From Sessilibacter corallicola (GTDB lineage: Bacteria; Pseudomonadota; Gammaproteobacteria; Pseudomonadales; Cellvibrionaceae), in assembly GCF_021290925.1 (NCBI RefSeq), contig NZ_JAJSLX010000002.1, forward strand, positions 337,001 through 401,000: DNA of 64,000 bases, given 5' to 3'. Both the position numbers and the translations under genes were made by a program. Positions 43,772-54,183 of this stretch are shown here, in pieces (positions within the stretch are counted from its first letter, which is position 1; each line of letters begins with the position of its first letter). The notes under the pieces were generated by a model. It saw only the letters and a list, made by a program, of their open reading frames with translations. It searched no databases and had not been told where the DNA came from.

Positions 43772-46447
43772 AACAAATCGTAGCCGATTAGCAATTGCTG
43801 TTTTAAGCTTTAACGGCTTGATGGGTTTGTTTAATAAAACAAAGCCAAAGCTTTTTGCTAATTGCCTTAAATCATTAGAATAATTTGCCGTTGCCAGAAT
43901 CACCGGAATATTTTTCGGATTATTGGGATTCTGGGCAAGGGTATATTCTTTGATTAAATCGATGGCTTGAATACCCGTTGTGTTATCGTCGAGGTGATAG
44001 TCCGCTACCACAACATCGGGTAAATCGCCGCCTTTGAGAAGGTGGCTTTTTAATTCTTCCAATGTTTGTACTGTAGTCACTTTGCATTCCCAGCGTTTTA
44101 ATAACGATTCCATACCCTGACAAATTTCTGGGTCATTATCGATCACTAAAATATTTGAATACTGAATCGATTCACTGAGAATGTCGGCAGGAAACGCGGG
44201 CATGATTGTTGGCACTTTTGCTTTCCCATAAGGAATAACAACCGAGAAACAAGAGCCACTGCCTGGGCGAGATGAGACGTTAACCTTGTGACCCAACACA
44301 CCGGCAATTTTATCGACGATAGCAAGGCCAAGTCCCAAGCCTTTATCAAAGCGGTTATTTTTTCGATCAAGACGTCTGAATTCTTGGAATATCTCTTCTA
44401 ATTTTTCTTCGGCAATACCAATGCCGGTGTCCCAAACTTGAACTTCCAAACCGTTGGCGCGTCGACGACAGCCGACCAGCAGTTTGCCGGTTTCTGTGTA
44501 ACGAATGGCATTGGTGAGTAAATTTCTGATGATTCTCGCCAACAGTTGGCTGTCGGTATAGACGTAGGCACTGGAAGGGACGTAAGTCAGTGATAGATCG
44601 GATTTATCAGCCAGCCGTGAAAATTCGCCGACGAGCTTACTCAATAAATCGTCGACATTAAATGAATCTGGCACAGCTTCAACCACACCGGCTTCAAGCT
44701 TAGAAATGTCTAATAATGAATTGATTAACGTTTCCATATTCTCCAGCGAATAATTCAATGAGCTGACTAACTCATTGCCTTCGCCGGGCATATTCAGTTC
44801 CGACAACGCTGTTGCAAATAAACGCGCTGCGTTCATCGGTTGCAATACGTCGTGACTGGCCGCTGCCAGGAATTTTGTTTTCGATTCGTTGGCTTGTTCG
44901 GCTTCTTTTTTGGCGTTCAGCAAATTAATTTCAATGATTTTTCGTTCACTGATTTCTTTGCGTAGTTGCTCGTTAATTTTTGAAATTTGGTGGGTGCGCT
45001 CTTCAACCCGCTGTTCCATGTAATGGTATGCGTGTTCCAGAGCCAGGGCGGTTTTTCTCTGCTCGGTAATATCGTGTGCAAGACTGAAAAACCCCAATAC
45101 CTGGCCGTTGCTGCCAAAATCTGGAACGTAGGTTTTTTTAGAAATTCTTCCTTTGCCAACGCCGCTTAGTTGTTCAACTTCAAATGTTACTCGCTGGCCT
45201 TTTAAGACTCGGCGAATGTGGGGAAGGTGAGCTTCGTAATCTTCAATTTCGTATAAGTCGCGTAAATGACGACCGATCATGTCTTTCTTTTTCACGCCGA
45301 ACCAATCTTCAAAAGATCGGTTGGCAAATTCGTACACCAAATTTTTATTCATGTACGCGATCAACGCGGGCATGGCGTCGGTGATTAATCGAATTCGTTC
45401 TTCACTTTCTCGCAAGGCGGCTTCTTGTTGGAAGCGTTCGGTGATGTCAGTGTAGGTATTTACAAAGCCTCCGCCGGACATAATATTCCTGCGAACTAAA
45501 ATAACCCGGCCGTTGGATAAGTGTTTAATAAATTCCCGGTGTTGATAGTCGGGCTCTTTTCCTGCTAATGCGTGCCGTATCGTGACATCTTGCAGTTCAC
45601 TGTCTGCCATTAAATTGGGAAAGTGATCGCCTTGAGCAACATTTTTTGGATCAATTTTCGCCATCTCGATAAAGCGGCGATTCCAAGACTGAATTTTGAG
45701 ATCGCTGTTGACCAGCGCCACACCCAACGACATATTTTCTAAGGTGGACTGCAAAATTTCGGCTTGTTCTTTTAAGACCTGTTCTTGGCGTAACTGCTCG
45801 CTGGCTTTGAGCGCGGTAATATCGGTATAAACAACCACTAAACCACCTTCTGCGGTGGGTCGTTCTGACATTTGAATCCAGCGACCGGATTGAGTTTTAA
45901 AAACCAACGGTGCGGTACGGCCATTGTTAAACGCAGATTTTGCGCTGGATTTTACCGTGGTATCAATAACGCGTTGCTCAATAGAGCTGTTTAAAATGTC
46001 GTTAAAGGTTGTTTCACCGGCGATAAAATCATCAGCACCCGCGCCCCACATTTCTTTAAATCGAGCGTTGGCGAGAATCATACGTCGGTCAGCGTCAAAC
46101 AATACCAACGACTCCGAAATACTATCGATAGCGTCTTTCAAACGTTGACGCGTAATTTTTGATTCGGTTTGGGAGCGCTCGAGTTTTTCGTTACTTTCGG
46201 CAAGGCGAATGTGAGTTTGGCGCAGTTGATAAAAATGTTCTTGGACTTTTGCCGCCAACATTGCCGCACTTTCAAAAGAGCGATAGGCATCGCTGTGGTT
46301 GCCCCAGCCCATTTCCACGCGCTGAATCAATACGGAATTGATTTTTTTGAGTTTGCTGTTTTCTTTTTCTAACTCATCAATTCGCGCTTGTAAGCTGCGC
46401 GAATCAACCGAGTGAGAGTGGGATTTGTACGCATCTAATTTAGTCAT
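43763..46447 (-). CDS. nahK: Hybrid sensor histidine kinase, NahK-like
   Basis: 894 residues, cytosolic. N-terminal coiled coil (about 17-100), three PAS domains (about 105-220, 230-345, 350-465), a linking coiled coil, HisKA with AAASHDVLQPMNAARLFATA, HATPase with RNLLTNAIRYT, VWDTGIGI and DKGLGLGLAIVDKI, and a C-terminal receiver with the Asp in VVVADYHLDD and Lys in LLNKPIKPLK. Same architecture and neighbour (NosP) as P. aeruginosa NahK/ErcS', which works in the alcohol-oxidation cascade and signals to HptB. It overlaps nosP by 8 bases. Confidence 0.88.
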   Translation of the reverse strand: MTKLDAYKSHSHSVDSRSLQARIDELEKENSKLKKINSVLIQRVEMGWGNHSDAYRSFESAAMLAAKVQEHFYQLRQTHIRLAESNEKLERSQTESKITRQRLKDAIDSISESLVLFDADRRMILANARFKEMWGAGADDFIAGETTFNDILNSSIEQRVIDTTVKSSAKSAFNNGRTAPLVFKTQSGRWIQMSERPTAEGGLVVVYTDITALKASEQLRQEQVLKEQAEILQSTLENMSLGVALVNSDLKIQSWNRRFIEMAKIDPKNVAQGDHFPNLMADSELQDVTIRHALAGKEPDYQHREFIKHLSNGRVILVRRNIMSGGGFVNTYTDITERFQQEAALRESEERIRLITDAMPALIAYMNKNLVYEFANRSFEDWFGVKKKDMIGRHLRDLYEIEDYEAHLPHIRRVLKGQRVTFEVEQLSGVGKGRISKKTYVPDFGSNGQVLGFFSLAHDITEQRKTALALEHAYHYMEQRVEERTHQISKINEQLRKEISERKIIEINLLNAKKEAEQANESKTKFLAAASHDVLQPMNAARLFATALSELNMPGEGNELVSSLNYSLENMETLINSLLDISKLEAGVVEAVPDSFNVDDLLSKLVGEFSRLADKSDLSLTYVPSSAYVYTDSQLLARIIRNLLTNAIRYTETGKLLVGCRRRANGLEVQVWDTGIGIAEEKLEEIFQEFRRLDRKNNRFDKGLGLGLAIVDKIAGVLGHKVNVSSRPGSGSCFSVVIPYGKAKVPTIMPAFPADILSESIQYSNILVIDNDPEICQGMESLLKRWECKVTTVQTLEELKSHLLKGGDLPDVVVADYHLDDNTTGIQAIDLIKEYTLAQNPNNPKNIPVILATANYSNDLRQLAKSFGFVLLNKPIKPLKLKTAIANRLRFVET

Positions 46448-47633
46448 CTAAATGCCTGCCAATAGCGACGCCGGTAAAAGTATGATTTAAATGCATGCCA
46501 TCAAGTTGCTCGCCATAAGTGTTAAATCCAATTACATTGTGGCGAGCGTACAGGTCTGAGATTTTTTTGCAAAGATCAAATTTTTCAATTTCTATTCTGC
46601 GATAAATGCAGTCGCAGGCGAACAATAATTCAGGAACGCCAATTTCACTGGTAATTTCGGAAAAAAGCGATTTGGTGTGATCGAGAACACCGGAAGAATT
46701 TAACTGGGTTAACACAATACCTACGTCGATCGCGCAGAAAAAGGTGAGGCTTAAGTCTTCGTGCACTTGCTGAATTGAGCGTACGTAAATGGAGTCACTC
46801 AATTGCACTCCCAGCGGGTTGAGAGCAAAGGTTTCCGAATTTAAATCTTTTAAATCCAAATTGTGGATTCGGCAGTACTCCAATGCCGCCGGTTCGGCGT
46901 TGAGTTCATACACTCGTCGCGCGCTGGGTGCGGCTCGTGTCACCACCAGTTTTTCGCCAGTCGACACCAAGTGGTGAGACTGAAATACGCGAAAAGGATG
47001 CTTAGTATTAATCAATAATAATATAGCGGCGTCGCTGTGAAAGCGGCCGTCGTAAAAAACTTGTGTGTGGTGAAAGTGTAAATTGTCGCCAGCCGAACCA
47101 CCCACCAACGGAATATTATTTAACGCGGTTCGATAAGCTTTTAACACCAGCTCTTCACGAATCGACATGCCATCTTGAAGTGTCAAACCAAAACTGTGGG
47201 TTTTAATGGGAGCAACGGCTTTGGCTTCTAGCTTACCCATTATATCGTCGACCAGCAGCTTGGCGTCTTCTTCGGTAAATTCGGCTAAATTGGTTACGCA
47301 GTTCGATTCAATAACAAAATGGTCTGGCGGTAATAAAAATGCGGTGATGGAACGTTTAGCGAGTCCGTGAGGAGTAATTTCGCCAGCGGTTGTGCAACCA
47401 ACCACGTTACATCCGGTAAAGAAGCGATTAATTTCTGCGGCTAACAAATTCAAATCATAATCTGCACAGCAGAAGAAAAACACGCAAGCGTTTTCAATAC
47501 GACCCAACGATTCGAAGATTTCTTTCACCGCCTCAGAGGCATTCCAGCAACTGGAGCTGGCTTTAAGTACTGTGGGGCTGGTTAATAATGAATGACTGAT
47601 TTTGTCTGGTTCGTCTGTATATAAGCGTTCCAT
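46440..47633 (-). CDS. nosP: FIST-domain nitric-oxide-sensing protein NosP
   Basis: 397 residues from ATG 47633 (AGG upstream); an in-frame ATG at 47666 would add 11. FIST N domain (about 45-245: CWNASEAVKEIFESLGRIEN, NVVGCTTAGEITPHGL, NNIPLVGGSAGDNLHF) followed by a FIST C domain (about 250-380, ending VIGFNTYGEQLDGMHLNHTF). NosP proteins bind haem and report nitric oxide to a co-transcribed hybrid kinase. The overlap with nahK matches this arrangement. No haem-ligand residue can be assigned from sequence alone. Confidence 0.86.
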   Translation of the reverse strand: MERLYTDEPDKISHSLLTSPTVLKASSSCWNASEAVKEIFESLGRIENACVFFFCCADYDLNLLAAEINRFFTGCNVVGCTTAGEITPHGLAKRSITAFLLPPDHFVIESNCVTNLAEFTEEDAKLLVDDIMGKLEAKAVAPIKTHSFGLTLQDGMSIREELVLKAYRTALNNIPLVGGSAGDNLHFHHTQVFYDGRFHSDAAILLLINTKHPFRVFQSHHLVSTGEKLVVTRAAPSARRVYELNAEPAALEYCRIHNLDLKDLNSETFALNPLGVQLSDSIYVRSIQQVHEDLSLTFFCAIDVGIVLTQLNSSGVLDHTKSLFSEITSEIGVPELLFACDCIYRRIEIEKFDLCKKISDLYARHNVIGFNTYGEQLDGMHLNHTFTGVAIGRHLDD

Positions 47634-48088
47634 GATAAACCTATTCGTTGAGTCGAAAATTGTCATGCAGCATCGTTAGAGCTGGTTACTGGCTCTAGTA
47701 TCCGATCATACGGATCTGATCTCTTTTGTCGATGTCACCCGCTAGACCTTTAATAACGCGTCTCGACCCGAAAAAACGGATTTGCCTAAATGGCCTTAGT
47801 AAGTTTATGAGAACAAGTGTCGGTAAGACACTCTACTTTGGATGGAAATTTGAGTTTGGCGGGATAAGCAGAAAAAAAGGGCCCGTGAACAGAGGCCCAA
47901 GAGTTTGCTTTAAATTGAGGAGGGTATAACTCCGGGTGGGCAGCTAATTGCTCTAAAGCAAACTAAACGCCTACGCTATCGTCAAAAGAGGAAAGTCGTA
48001 CATGAACGCATCCCGTATTCACGGTTTTCAAGGCACGTCCTTGTGCCCGTTAACCTAAGGTTTCTAACCTTCTCTAAATCGAATCGAC
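47634..48088. other. Intergenic region between nosP and exaC
   Basis: 455 bases, no credible gene. It contains the nosP promoter region and, at 47872-47898, a hairpin terminating transcription from exaC. Confidence 0.5.
47872..47898 (-). terminator. Terminator downstream of exaC
   Basis: On the minus strand GGGCC pairs with GGCCC across about 10 bases and is followed by seven Ts (A run 47872-47878 on +). It is 190 bases beyond the exaC stop. Confidence 0.65.
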
Positions 48089-49606
48089 TTAGAAGAAACC
48101 TAGTGGGTTAATATCGTAGCTCACCAACAAGTTTTTGGTTTGTTGGTAATGATCAAGCATCATTTTGTGGTTTTCACGGCCGATACCTGATTTTTTGTAA
48201 CCACCGAATGCAGCGTGAGCTGGGTAGTGGTGGTAACAGTTGGTCCATACGCGGCCAGCTTCAATACCACGACCAACGCGGAATGCGCGGTTCATGTCAC
48301 GAGTCCAAAGACCGGCACCCAGACCGAATTCAGTGCTGTTAGCGATTGCTAATGCTTCTGATTCATCTTTAAAAGTAGTTACGCCAACCACTGGGCCGAA
48401 GATTTCTTCTTGGAAAACGCGCATGTCGTTGTTACCGCGAAGTAGTGTTGGCTCAATGTAGAAACCGTTGGCGAAACCAGGAACGTTTGCAGGGCCACCG
48501 CCGATAAGTACTTCAGCGCCTTCTTGACGGCCAATTTCCAAGTAGCCCAAGATTTTTTCGTACTGAGCAGCAGAAGCTTGCGCACCTACTTGAGTTTCAG
48601 TATCGAGCGGGTCGCCACGCTTAATTTGTTGCGTGCGGCTAATGACTAGAGAAATGAAATCGTCGTAGATTTTTTCGTGAATCAATGCGCGTGAAGGACA
48701 CGTACAAACTTCACCTTGGTTGAAGAACGCAAGTACCATACCTTCAACGGCTTTGCTTAGGTATTCGTCTTCGTAGTTAGTAACATCGTCGAAGTAGATG
48801 TTAGGAGATTTACCGCCAAGTTCTACCGTCGATGGAATGATGTTTTCAGCGGCACATTTTAGAATGTGTGAACCGACTGGGGTAGAACCTGTGAATGCAA
48901 TTTTAGCGATGCGAGTGCTGGTTGCTAATGCTTCGCCGGCTTCGCGACCAAAACCGTTAACAACGTTTAAAACGCCCGCTGGAAGTAGATCGCCAATTAC
49001 ATCCATAAGTACAAGAATGGACGCTGGAGTTTGTTCAGCAGGCTTAAGAACAATACAGTTACCTGCAGCCAATGCTGGCGCTAATTTCCAAGCAGCCATC
49101 AACAATGGGAAGTTCCAAGGAATAACTTGGCCAACAACGCCTAATGGCTCATGGTAGTGGTAAGCAACGGTGTTTGCGTCGATTTCACCAATGCTACCTT
49201 CTTGAGCACGGATACAACCGGCGAAGTAGCGGAAGTGATCGGCTGAAAGTGGAATATCAGCGTTTAGTGTTTCGCGAACTGCTTTACCGTTGTCCCAAGT
49301 TTCTGCTACTGCGAGCTTCTCAAGGTTTTCTTCAATGCGGTCAGCAATTTTTAATAAGATGTTTGAGCGTTCGGTGGCCGAGGTTGCGCCCCAAGCAGAT
49401 TTTGCTCTGTGTGCAGCGTCTAATGCAAGATTGATATCTGCTTCGTCTGAACGTGGAATTTCACAGAAAACTTCGTTGTTTACCGGAGAAGAGTTTTCGA
49501 AGTATTGACCATTTACTGGCGCTACCCACTCTCCGCCAATATAGTTTTGGTAACGTTTGTTAAAGGTGACGACTGAACCTTCTTGTCCTGGTGCAGCATA
49601 GATCAT
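48089..49606 (-). CDS. exaC: NAD-dependent aldehyde dehydrogenase ExaC
   Basis: 505 residues from ATG 49606 (GGAG 9 bases upstream); the open frame continues to 49660. It would oxidise acetaldehyde and related aldehydes produced by ExaA. Motifs: [20 protein letters not shown], the Rossmann turn [12 protein letters not shown], catalytic Glu in [12 protein letters not shown], catalytic Cys in [12 protein letters not shown], and [12 protein letters not shown]. The Cys-Thr-Cys active-site context is typical of ExaC/AldB-like enzymes. Together with exaA, pedF and erbR it completes ethanol to acetate conversion. Confidence 0.92.
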   Translation of the reverse strand: MIYAAPGQEGSVVTFNKRYQNYIGGEWVAPVNGQYFENSSPVNNEVFCEIPRSDEADINLALDAAHRAKSAWGATSATERSNILLKIADRIEENLEKLAVAETWDNGKAVRETLNADIPLSADHFRYFAGCIRAQEGSIGEIDANTVAYHYHEPLGVVGQVIPWNFPLLMAAWKLAPALAAGNCIVLKPAEQTPASILVLMDVIGDLLPAGVLNVVNGFGREAGEALATSTRIAKIAFTGSTPVGSHILKCAAENIIPSTVELGGKSPNIYFDDVTNYEDEYLSKAVEGMVLAFFNQGEVCTCPSRALIHEKIYDDFISLVISRTQQIKRGDPLDTETQVGAQASAAQYEKILGYLEIGRQEGAEVLIGGGPANVPGFANGFYIEPTLLRGNNDMRVFQEEIFGPVVGVTTFKDESEALAIANSTEFGLGAGLWTRDMNRAFRVGRGIEAGRVWTNCYHHYPAHAAFGGYKKSGIGRENHKMMLDHYQQTKNLLVSYDINPLGFF

Positions 49607-49935
49607 AACGAGTACTCCAGATTGAGTTATTTGTTCACTGGCTTGATAAACCAAGCGCAATTGTTTTATCTGTTATGGGTTTTATCGGTAGACGATGACG
49701 TATGATTAACCCGAAAAAACATACGCCAAAATAATTGATGAATGAAGTTGTTTAAGGTAATTCGAAAACCTTCACGCATCCTCCGAATTCAACATTCGGA
49801 AATTTGTAAATCGTTTTTTATTTTCTCTGGTCTTCACTCGAGAATTATTATTGGACTGACTGGGTAATTCAGACTTTCCTACGGCACCAATGCCGTTCAA
49901 TTCAATCGCATAATTGAATTTATAAATCTTTTTAA
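49607..49935. other. Intergenic region upstream of exaC
   Basis: About 330 bases without a gene; presumably the exaC promoter. No clear boxes or repeats beyond the adjoining hairpin at 49936-49967. Confidence 0.4.
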
Positions 49936-49967
49936 CTCCGATTAATTCGTGAAAGAATTAATCGGAG
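49936..49967 (-). terminator. Hairpin after porin gene
   Basis: CTCCGATTAATTC and GAATTAATCGGAG form a perfect 13-bp stem, 9 bases beyond the porin stop. No T run on the minus strand. Confidence 0.55.
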
Positions 49968-49975
49968 CATTTCAC

Positions 49976-51157
49976 TTAAAAGTTAACAACCGCACCCAGC
50001 GCTAATGTGTCGGCTTCTTCAGTGGCTGAACCCACAGAGAATTCATTGATGCTGTACTCAGCAACAAACGTCACATTTTTGTTGTATGCGTGGAACCAAG
50101 CGACTTGAGTACCTTCGTTCTCAACAACGGTATCGGTTTCTACTTCGGTTTCACCGTATGAGAAAACAAAACGGTTTTTACCGTGTTTGTAGGCAAGCTG
50201 AGTTAGCGTACCGTTGCTATCAACTTCATCGCCGTCTTCAACTAAGAAGTTATTAAGGCCCAAGCCTGCGTCACCACCAGGTCCTAGTAAAAGACCCAAT
50301 GCTTGACCGTCAAAACCAGAGGCGTGTAATGAGAAACCGCCGACTGAAATTTTGCCGCCAAATGAGAAACCGTTTGAATCGATGGAATCTTCATTTTCTT
50401 GATCGGTTGATTGAGTTAGGAAACCTGCGAATGCGTGGAATGAGCCACCGCTAAATTTCGTATTGTAGGTTAATTCACCTTCAAATCGTGGCGCACTTTC
50501 TTCACTGCTGCGACCGGTTGGGTTGCGATCTTCTGATGTGTTACCTGGATCAACAACACCTAAAGCCAATTTAAAACCACCGCCAAATTCTGGTGTACGG
50601 TAGGTAATTTGCGAGGTTGGTAACGGATAAATATAACCAGAACCAATATTACCGAACGATACGCCGGTGCCGTCAACCAAGCCCAAAGAATCGTTTACGT
50701 TACCGTAACCCAGTAGAATTTCATCTAGGAAAATATTGGAACGGCTGAATAAGGTAAAGTCTTTACCAATTAATACCTGTCCCCATTTCCAGTCTAATGT
50801 TGCGTAGAATTGACGAACATCAATACCGGTGTCGGTGATTCTTTGGTTACTGTCGTTAATGCTTACCCAAAACGACGAACGTCCACCAATGGTGACGTTT
50901 TCCAATTCCTTTTTAAAATTAAAGCCAACCCAGTTAGGTAGGAAACCTGAGCGAACACGCGCTTGGTCTCGATCCTGGCCTGTGATGTCATTTTCAATGC
51001 TAGTTTGTGAATAAAAGGTGTTGAATGATGCGTCTACCGAAACAGTACCAATCTTTTCATCATCAAAAAAAGTTATCGCTGCCATACTTGGAGCGCTAAT
51101 TGCTGAGATTAAAGATGCAAGCACAAGCGGTTTAACGCTTTTATTATTTTTAGTCAT
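49976..51157 (-). CDS. Outer-membrane porin
   Basis: 393 residues. Signal peptide 1-26 (SAPSMA cleavage). The mature part shows alternating amphipathic strands (KIGTVSVDASFNTFYSQTS, RQFYATLDWKWGQVLIGKDF) and ends with LALGAVVNF, with the terminal Phe of outer-membrane barrels. The strand GQVLIGKDFTLFSRSNIF resembles the PxxxxxGRxF loop-3 region of porins. It lies upstream of exaC in the same direction and may admit its alcohol or acid substrates, an inference. AGGAAAACAG precedes the ATG. Confidence 0.83.
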   Translation of the reverse strand: MTKNNKSVKPLVLASLISAISAPSMAAITFFDDEKIGTVSVDASFNTFYSQTSIENDITGQDRDQARVRSGFLPNWVGFNFKKELENVTIGGRSSFWVSINDSNQRITDTGIDVRQFYATLDWKWGQVLIGKDFTLFSRSNIFLDEILLGYGNVNDSLGLVDGTGVSFGNIGSGYIYPLPTSQITYRTPEFGGGFKLALGVVDPGNTSEDRNPTGRSSEESAPRFEGELTYNTKFSGGSFHAFAGFLTQSTDQENEDSIDSNGFSFGGKISVGGFSLHASGFDGQALGLLLGPGGDAGLGLNNFLVEDGDEVDSNGTLTQLAYKHGKNRFVFSYGETEVETDTVVENEGTQVAWFHAYNKNVTFVAEYSINEFSVGSATEEADTLALGAVVNF

Positions 51158-51862
51158 GGTTCTGTTTTCCTAGCTGTTATTATTTTTAATAGTTTTAGTC
51201 TGCAAAGACTCTGTAATTAATTTTTCCTAAGAAAGCTTAGAAAAAACCTTTAAATACGTGCCTTAATAGATGCTCTCAAATACAAACGCTTGGATAACAA
51301 ATTCAATTTCCAAGCTAAGCAATAATTACAGTTGAGTATTGCCCGCTAGGTGCTCTGGTGAAATTCGTCAATGGAGTAATTTCGATAACACTTTGGGCCA
51401 GTTAAAAAACAGAACTTTAGATTAGTTCCCAAGTACTACGACTTGTGACCAATACTTTGGTGGTAAAAATTCTCACCTTAAGTATCTGAAAAGTGGATTT
51501 TGATGAAGTTTTATTCAGTGGAAGACGTACTAAATTGCTGGTTAATACGTAAAAGTCGCCAAGTAATGTGCCCTGAATGTTCATATACGATAATTCGGGC
51601 AGATGAGATTGTTAAAAATACCTCGCGCTATATACTTTGAGAACTTATAAAAAATACAAATGTTCAGCGAACCGTTGCTTAATGAATAATATATTTTATA
51701 TAAAAGATACTTCTATAAAACTGTTTTGATTGTATTTACACGTAAAATATAAAATAAGAATAGAATAGCGTTCGTTGAAGCGAAATATTCAAATAACCAA
51801 AAGATAATAACAAACGTCGTAAGGGTTTGTAATAACAATTTCAATAGGTTGAGTTAATAGCG
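51158..51862. other. Divergent intergenic region between porin and TonB receptor genes
   Basis: 705 bases. No established gene; a 45-codon frame at 51503-51640 is the only coding-like part. No Fur box was recognised in front of the receptor gene. Confidence 0.45.
51503..51640 (+). CDS. Possible small ORF, 45 residues, CPEC motif
   Basis: MKFYSVEDVLNCWLIRKSRQ continues to VMCPECSYTIIRADEIVKNT and ends SRYIL. GTGGA lies 7 bases before the ATG at 51503. A single C-x2-C hints at half a zinc ribbon. Codon use looks real, but no family is recognised and chance cannot be excluded. Confidence 0.35.
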   Translation: MKFYSVEDVLNCWLIRKSRQVMCPECSYTIIRADEIVKNTSRYIL

Positions 51863-53938
51863 ATGAAAGTTACTAATACAATAACGAGAGTACTTGTTGT
51901 TTCCTCAATGGCTCTTACCGTGGAGCAAGCCGCTGCCAGCACTGGCGAGATTGAGCAAGTGAACGTCACAGCGCAACGATTCGAAGTCGATAATTCTGAG
52001 TATCCCGGTAGTTTGTCTTTGATTGATGACGAAGCCCTCTCGGCAATTCAACACCGCCATATCCAGCAGGCACTGTCTCGGGTTTCTGGTGTGAGTTTGC
52101 AGCGTGGTGAAGGACAAGAGTATCTACCCGCAATTCGATCGCCAGTGCTCACGGGCGCTGGTGCCTGCGGTGCTTTCTTAATTGCTCAAGATGGGATACC
52201 GGTGCGCTCTTCGGGATTTTGCAACATCAATGAATTGTTTGATGCACACACAGAGTTGGCTGATCAAGTTGAGGTATTAAAGGGGCCAGGGTCGGCTTTT
52301 CACGGCTCCAATGCCTTACACGGTGTTATTAATGTTATCACGCCAGACCCGTTAACCAGTCGTGATTTTATTCAGATTGAATCGGGCTCCAATGATTTTT
52401 CTCGATTAAAATTTGGTGTTGCCGCTGGTGAAGACAATAATCGCATTGGGGTTTATACCAGTGCCACTCGTGACGGCGGTTATCGAGACAGCTCCGGTTA
52501 CGATCAGCAAAAAATAACCGTTAAACATCATTACGCTGACAGCAATTATTCCATTGATTCAGGCTTAACCTTTACCAATTTAAATCAGGAAACCGCGGGT
52601 TTTATTACTGGATTAAATGCGTTTAAAAGCTCTTCGATTGCCGAAAGTAATCCAAACCCTGAAGCTTTTCGAGATACACAATCCTTGCGTGTTTGGTCAA
52701 AAATCTCGTTTGATTTATCCGAGCAAGACCAATTGTTGGTAACACCGTTTTATCGCAACACAGACATGGATTTTCTCCAGCATTTTTTACCGGGCACACC
52801 CTTGGAAGAAAATGAGCAAGACGGATTTGGTGTTCAAGCTTCGTGGAAACACATTTTCAACGACCAATTGCATTTAATTACTGGCTTAGATTTCGAATAC
52901 GCCGAAGGCTCTTTAGTGCAGTCTCAAGATGAACCAACGCAAGGCTCGGCGTTTTTACAAGAAACCATTCCTGTAGGCATTCACTACGATTACGACGTCG
53001 ATTCGACAATTGTTGCTCCGTTCGCTCATTTATCTTGGGATGTGAGTGAAAAATTAAATCTGACGTTAGGCGTGCGTTACGAAGATACCGAATACGACTA
53101 CACCAATAACACATTAACCGGAAGAACTCGTGACGACGGCACTGAATGTGGTTTTGGTGGTTGTCGCTATTCCCGACCTGCCAGCGATGTAGATAGCTTC
53201 GATAATTTTTCACCGAAATTAAGTGCAGCGTATAAAGTGAATTCGAATGTCTTGGTTTATTCCAGACTTTCTCAAGGGTTCAGAGCGCCACAAGCAACCG
53301 AGTTGTACCGATTGCAACGTGATCAACAGGTCACTGATTTAGATTCCGAAGAAGTAAATTCTTTTGAGTTGGGCGTAAAAGGGCGAGTTAATAGATTATC
53401 GTTTGATGTTTCTGCGTATTATCTCGAAAAAGACAATTTTATTTTCAGAGACAGTTCGTTTTTTAACGTAGATGATGGTGAAACCGAACACGTTGGTGTA
53501 GAAGTTGAATCTTCTTATTCAATCAACAACCAATGGAATATCGCAACAGCACTGTCTTACGCTCGTCACCAATACGAACACGACCAATTTATTGGTGATA
53601 TCAATATTCGCGGTAACGATATCGATACTGCGCCGAGAGGATTTAGCAGTACAAGACTTTCCTACAGTCCTTCTGACGCTTTAGGATTTGAGTTGGAGTG
53701 GTTGTACGTTGGTAGTTATTACTTAGAGCCAGAAAACCTCAATAAATACGAAGGACATGACCTTCTTCATTTGAGAGGCCGTTGGGATGTTAGTGACTCT
53801 GTTCAATTGTCATTAAGAGTTGAGAATTTAACCGACAGAAGATACGCAGAGCGTGCTGATTTCACGACCTTTACTGACGAACGTTATTTCCCAGGACGAC
53901 CACGAAGTGTTTATGCCAGCGTTGATTTTCGTTGGTAA
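51863..53938 (+). CDS. TonB-dependent outer-membrane receptor
   Basis: 691 residues. Signal peptide 1-25 (EQAAA cleavage), TonB-box-like segment IEQVNVTAQRFE, plug domain (about 45-160) with IQQALSRVSGVSLQRG, VEVLKGPGSAFHGSNALHGV and INVITPDP, then a 22-strand barrel (about 170-691) ending FRW with the typical YFPGRPRSVYASVDF. The plug has an unusual Cys pair in LTGAGACGAFLIAQDGIP and SSGFCNINELFDAH, likely a disulfide. The ligand is unknown. Lying beside a PQQ-enzyme region without pqq genes in view, it could import a cofactor such as PQQ, or a metal chelate; both are inference. Confidence 0.9.
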   Translation: MKVTNTITRVLVVSSMALTVEQAAASTGEIEQVNVTAQRFEVDNSEYPGSLSLIDDEALSAIQHRHIQQALSRVSGVSLQRGEGQEYLPAIRSPVLTGAGACGAFLIAQDGIPVRSSGFCNINELFDAHTELADQVEVLKGPGSAFHGSNALHGVINVITPDPLTSRDFIQIESGSNDFSRLKFGVAAGEDNNRIGVYTSATRDGGYRDSSGYDQQKITVKHHYADSNYSIDSGLTFTNLNQETAGFITGLNAFKSSSIAESNPNPEAFRDTQSLRVWSKISFDLSEQDQLLVTPFYRNTDMDFLQHFLPGTPLEENEQDGFGVQASWKHIFNDQLHLITGLDFEYAEGSLVQSQDEPTQGSAFLQETIPVGIHYDYDVDSTIVAPFAHLSWDVSEKLNLTLGVRYEDTEYDYTNNTLTGRTRDDGTECGFGGCRYSRPASDVDSFDNFSPKLSAAYKVNSNVLVYSRLSQGFRAPQATELYRLQRDQQVTDLDSEEVNSFELGVKGRVNRLSFDVSAYYLEKDNFIFRDSSFFNVDDGETEHVGVEVESSYSINNQWNIATALSYARHQYEHDQFIGDINIRGNDIDTAPRGFSSTRLSYSPSDALGFELEWLYVGSYYLEPENLNKYEGHDLLHLRGRWDVSDSVQLSLRVENLTDRRYAERADFTTFTDERYFPGRPRSVYASVDFRW

Positions 53939-54052
53939 TATGAAGAATGTTTCACTGGGTAAGTTTGAAGATCTTTCTTAATTCTTAAAGGCTCTATTAA
54001 TTTAAGGTCTTTTAATTTTGGAACTTTTAATTTCAATAGCTTTGTTAACCAC

Positions 54053-54080
54053 AGTAGCGTCAAGGATGGACGCTACTTTT
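54053..54080 (+). terminator. Terminator of the TonB receptor gene
   Basis: AGTAGCGTC and GACGCTACT pair around a 7-base loop and end in TTTT. Confidence 0.78.
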
Positions 54081-54183
54081 GTCAAATCCCTACTTTCGTA
54101 ACCTTTCTATTTTTATCTGATCATTGCATTAATTTCTTTGCATCCCACTATCTCTTTATTGAACCCAGAGAGAGCTGTGTGAA

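Noticed and set aside
47726-47929. 67-residue frame between nosP and exaC
   Set aside because: Runs through the exaC terminator hairpin, basic low-quality sequence, no ribosome site.
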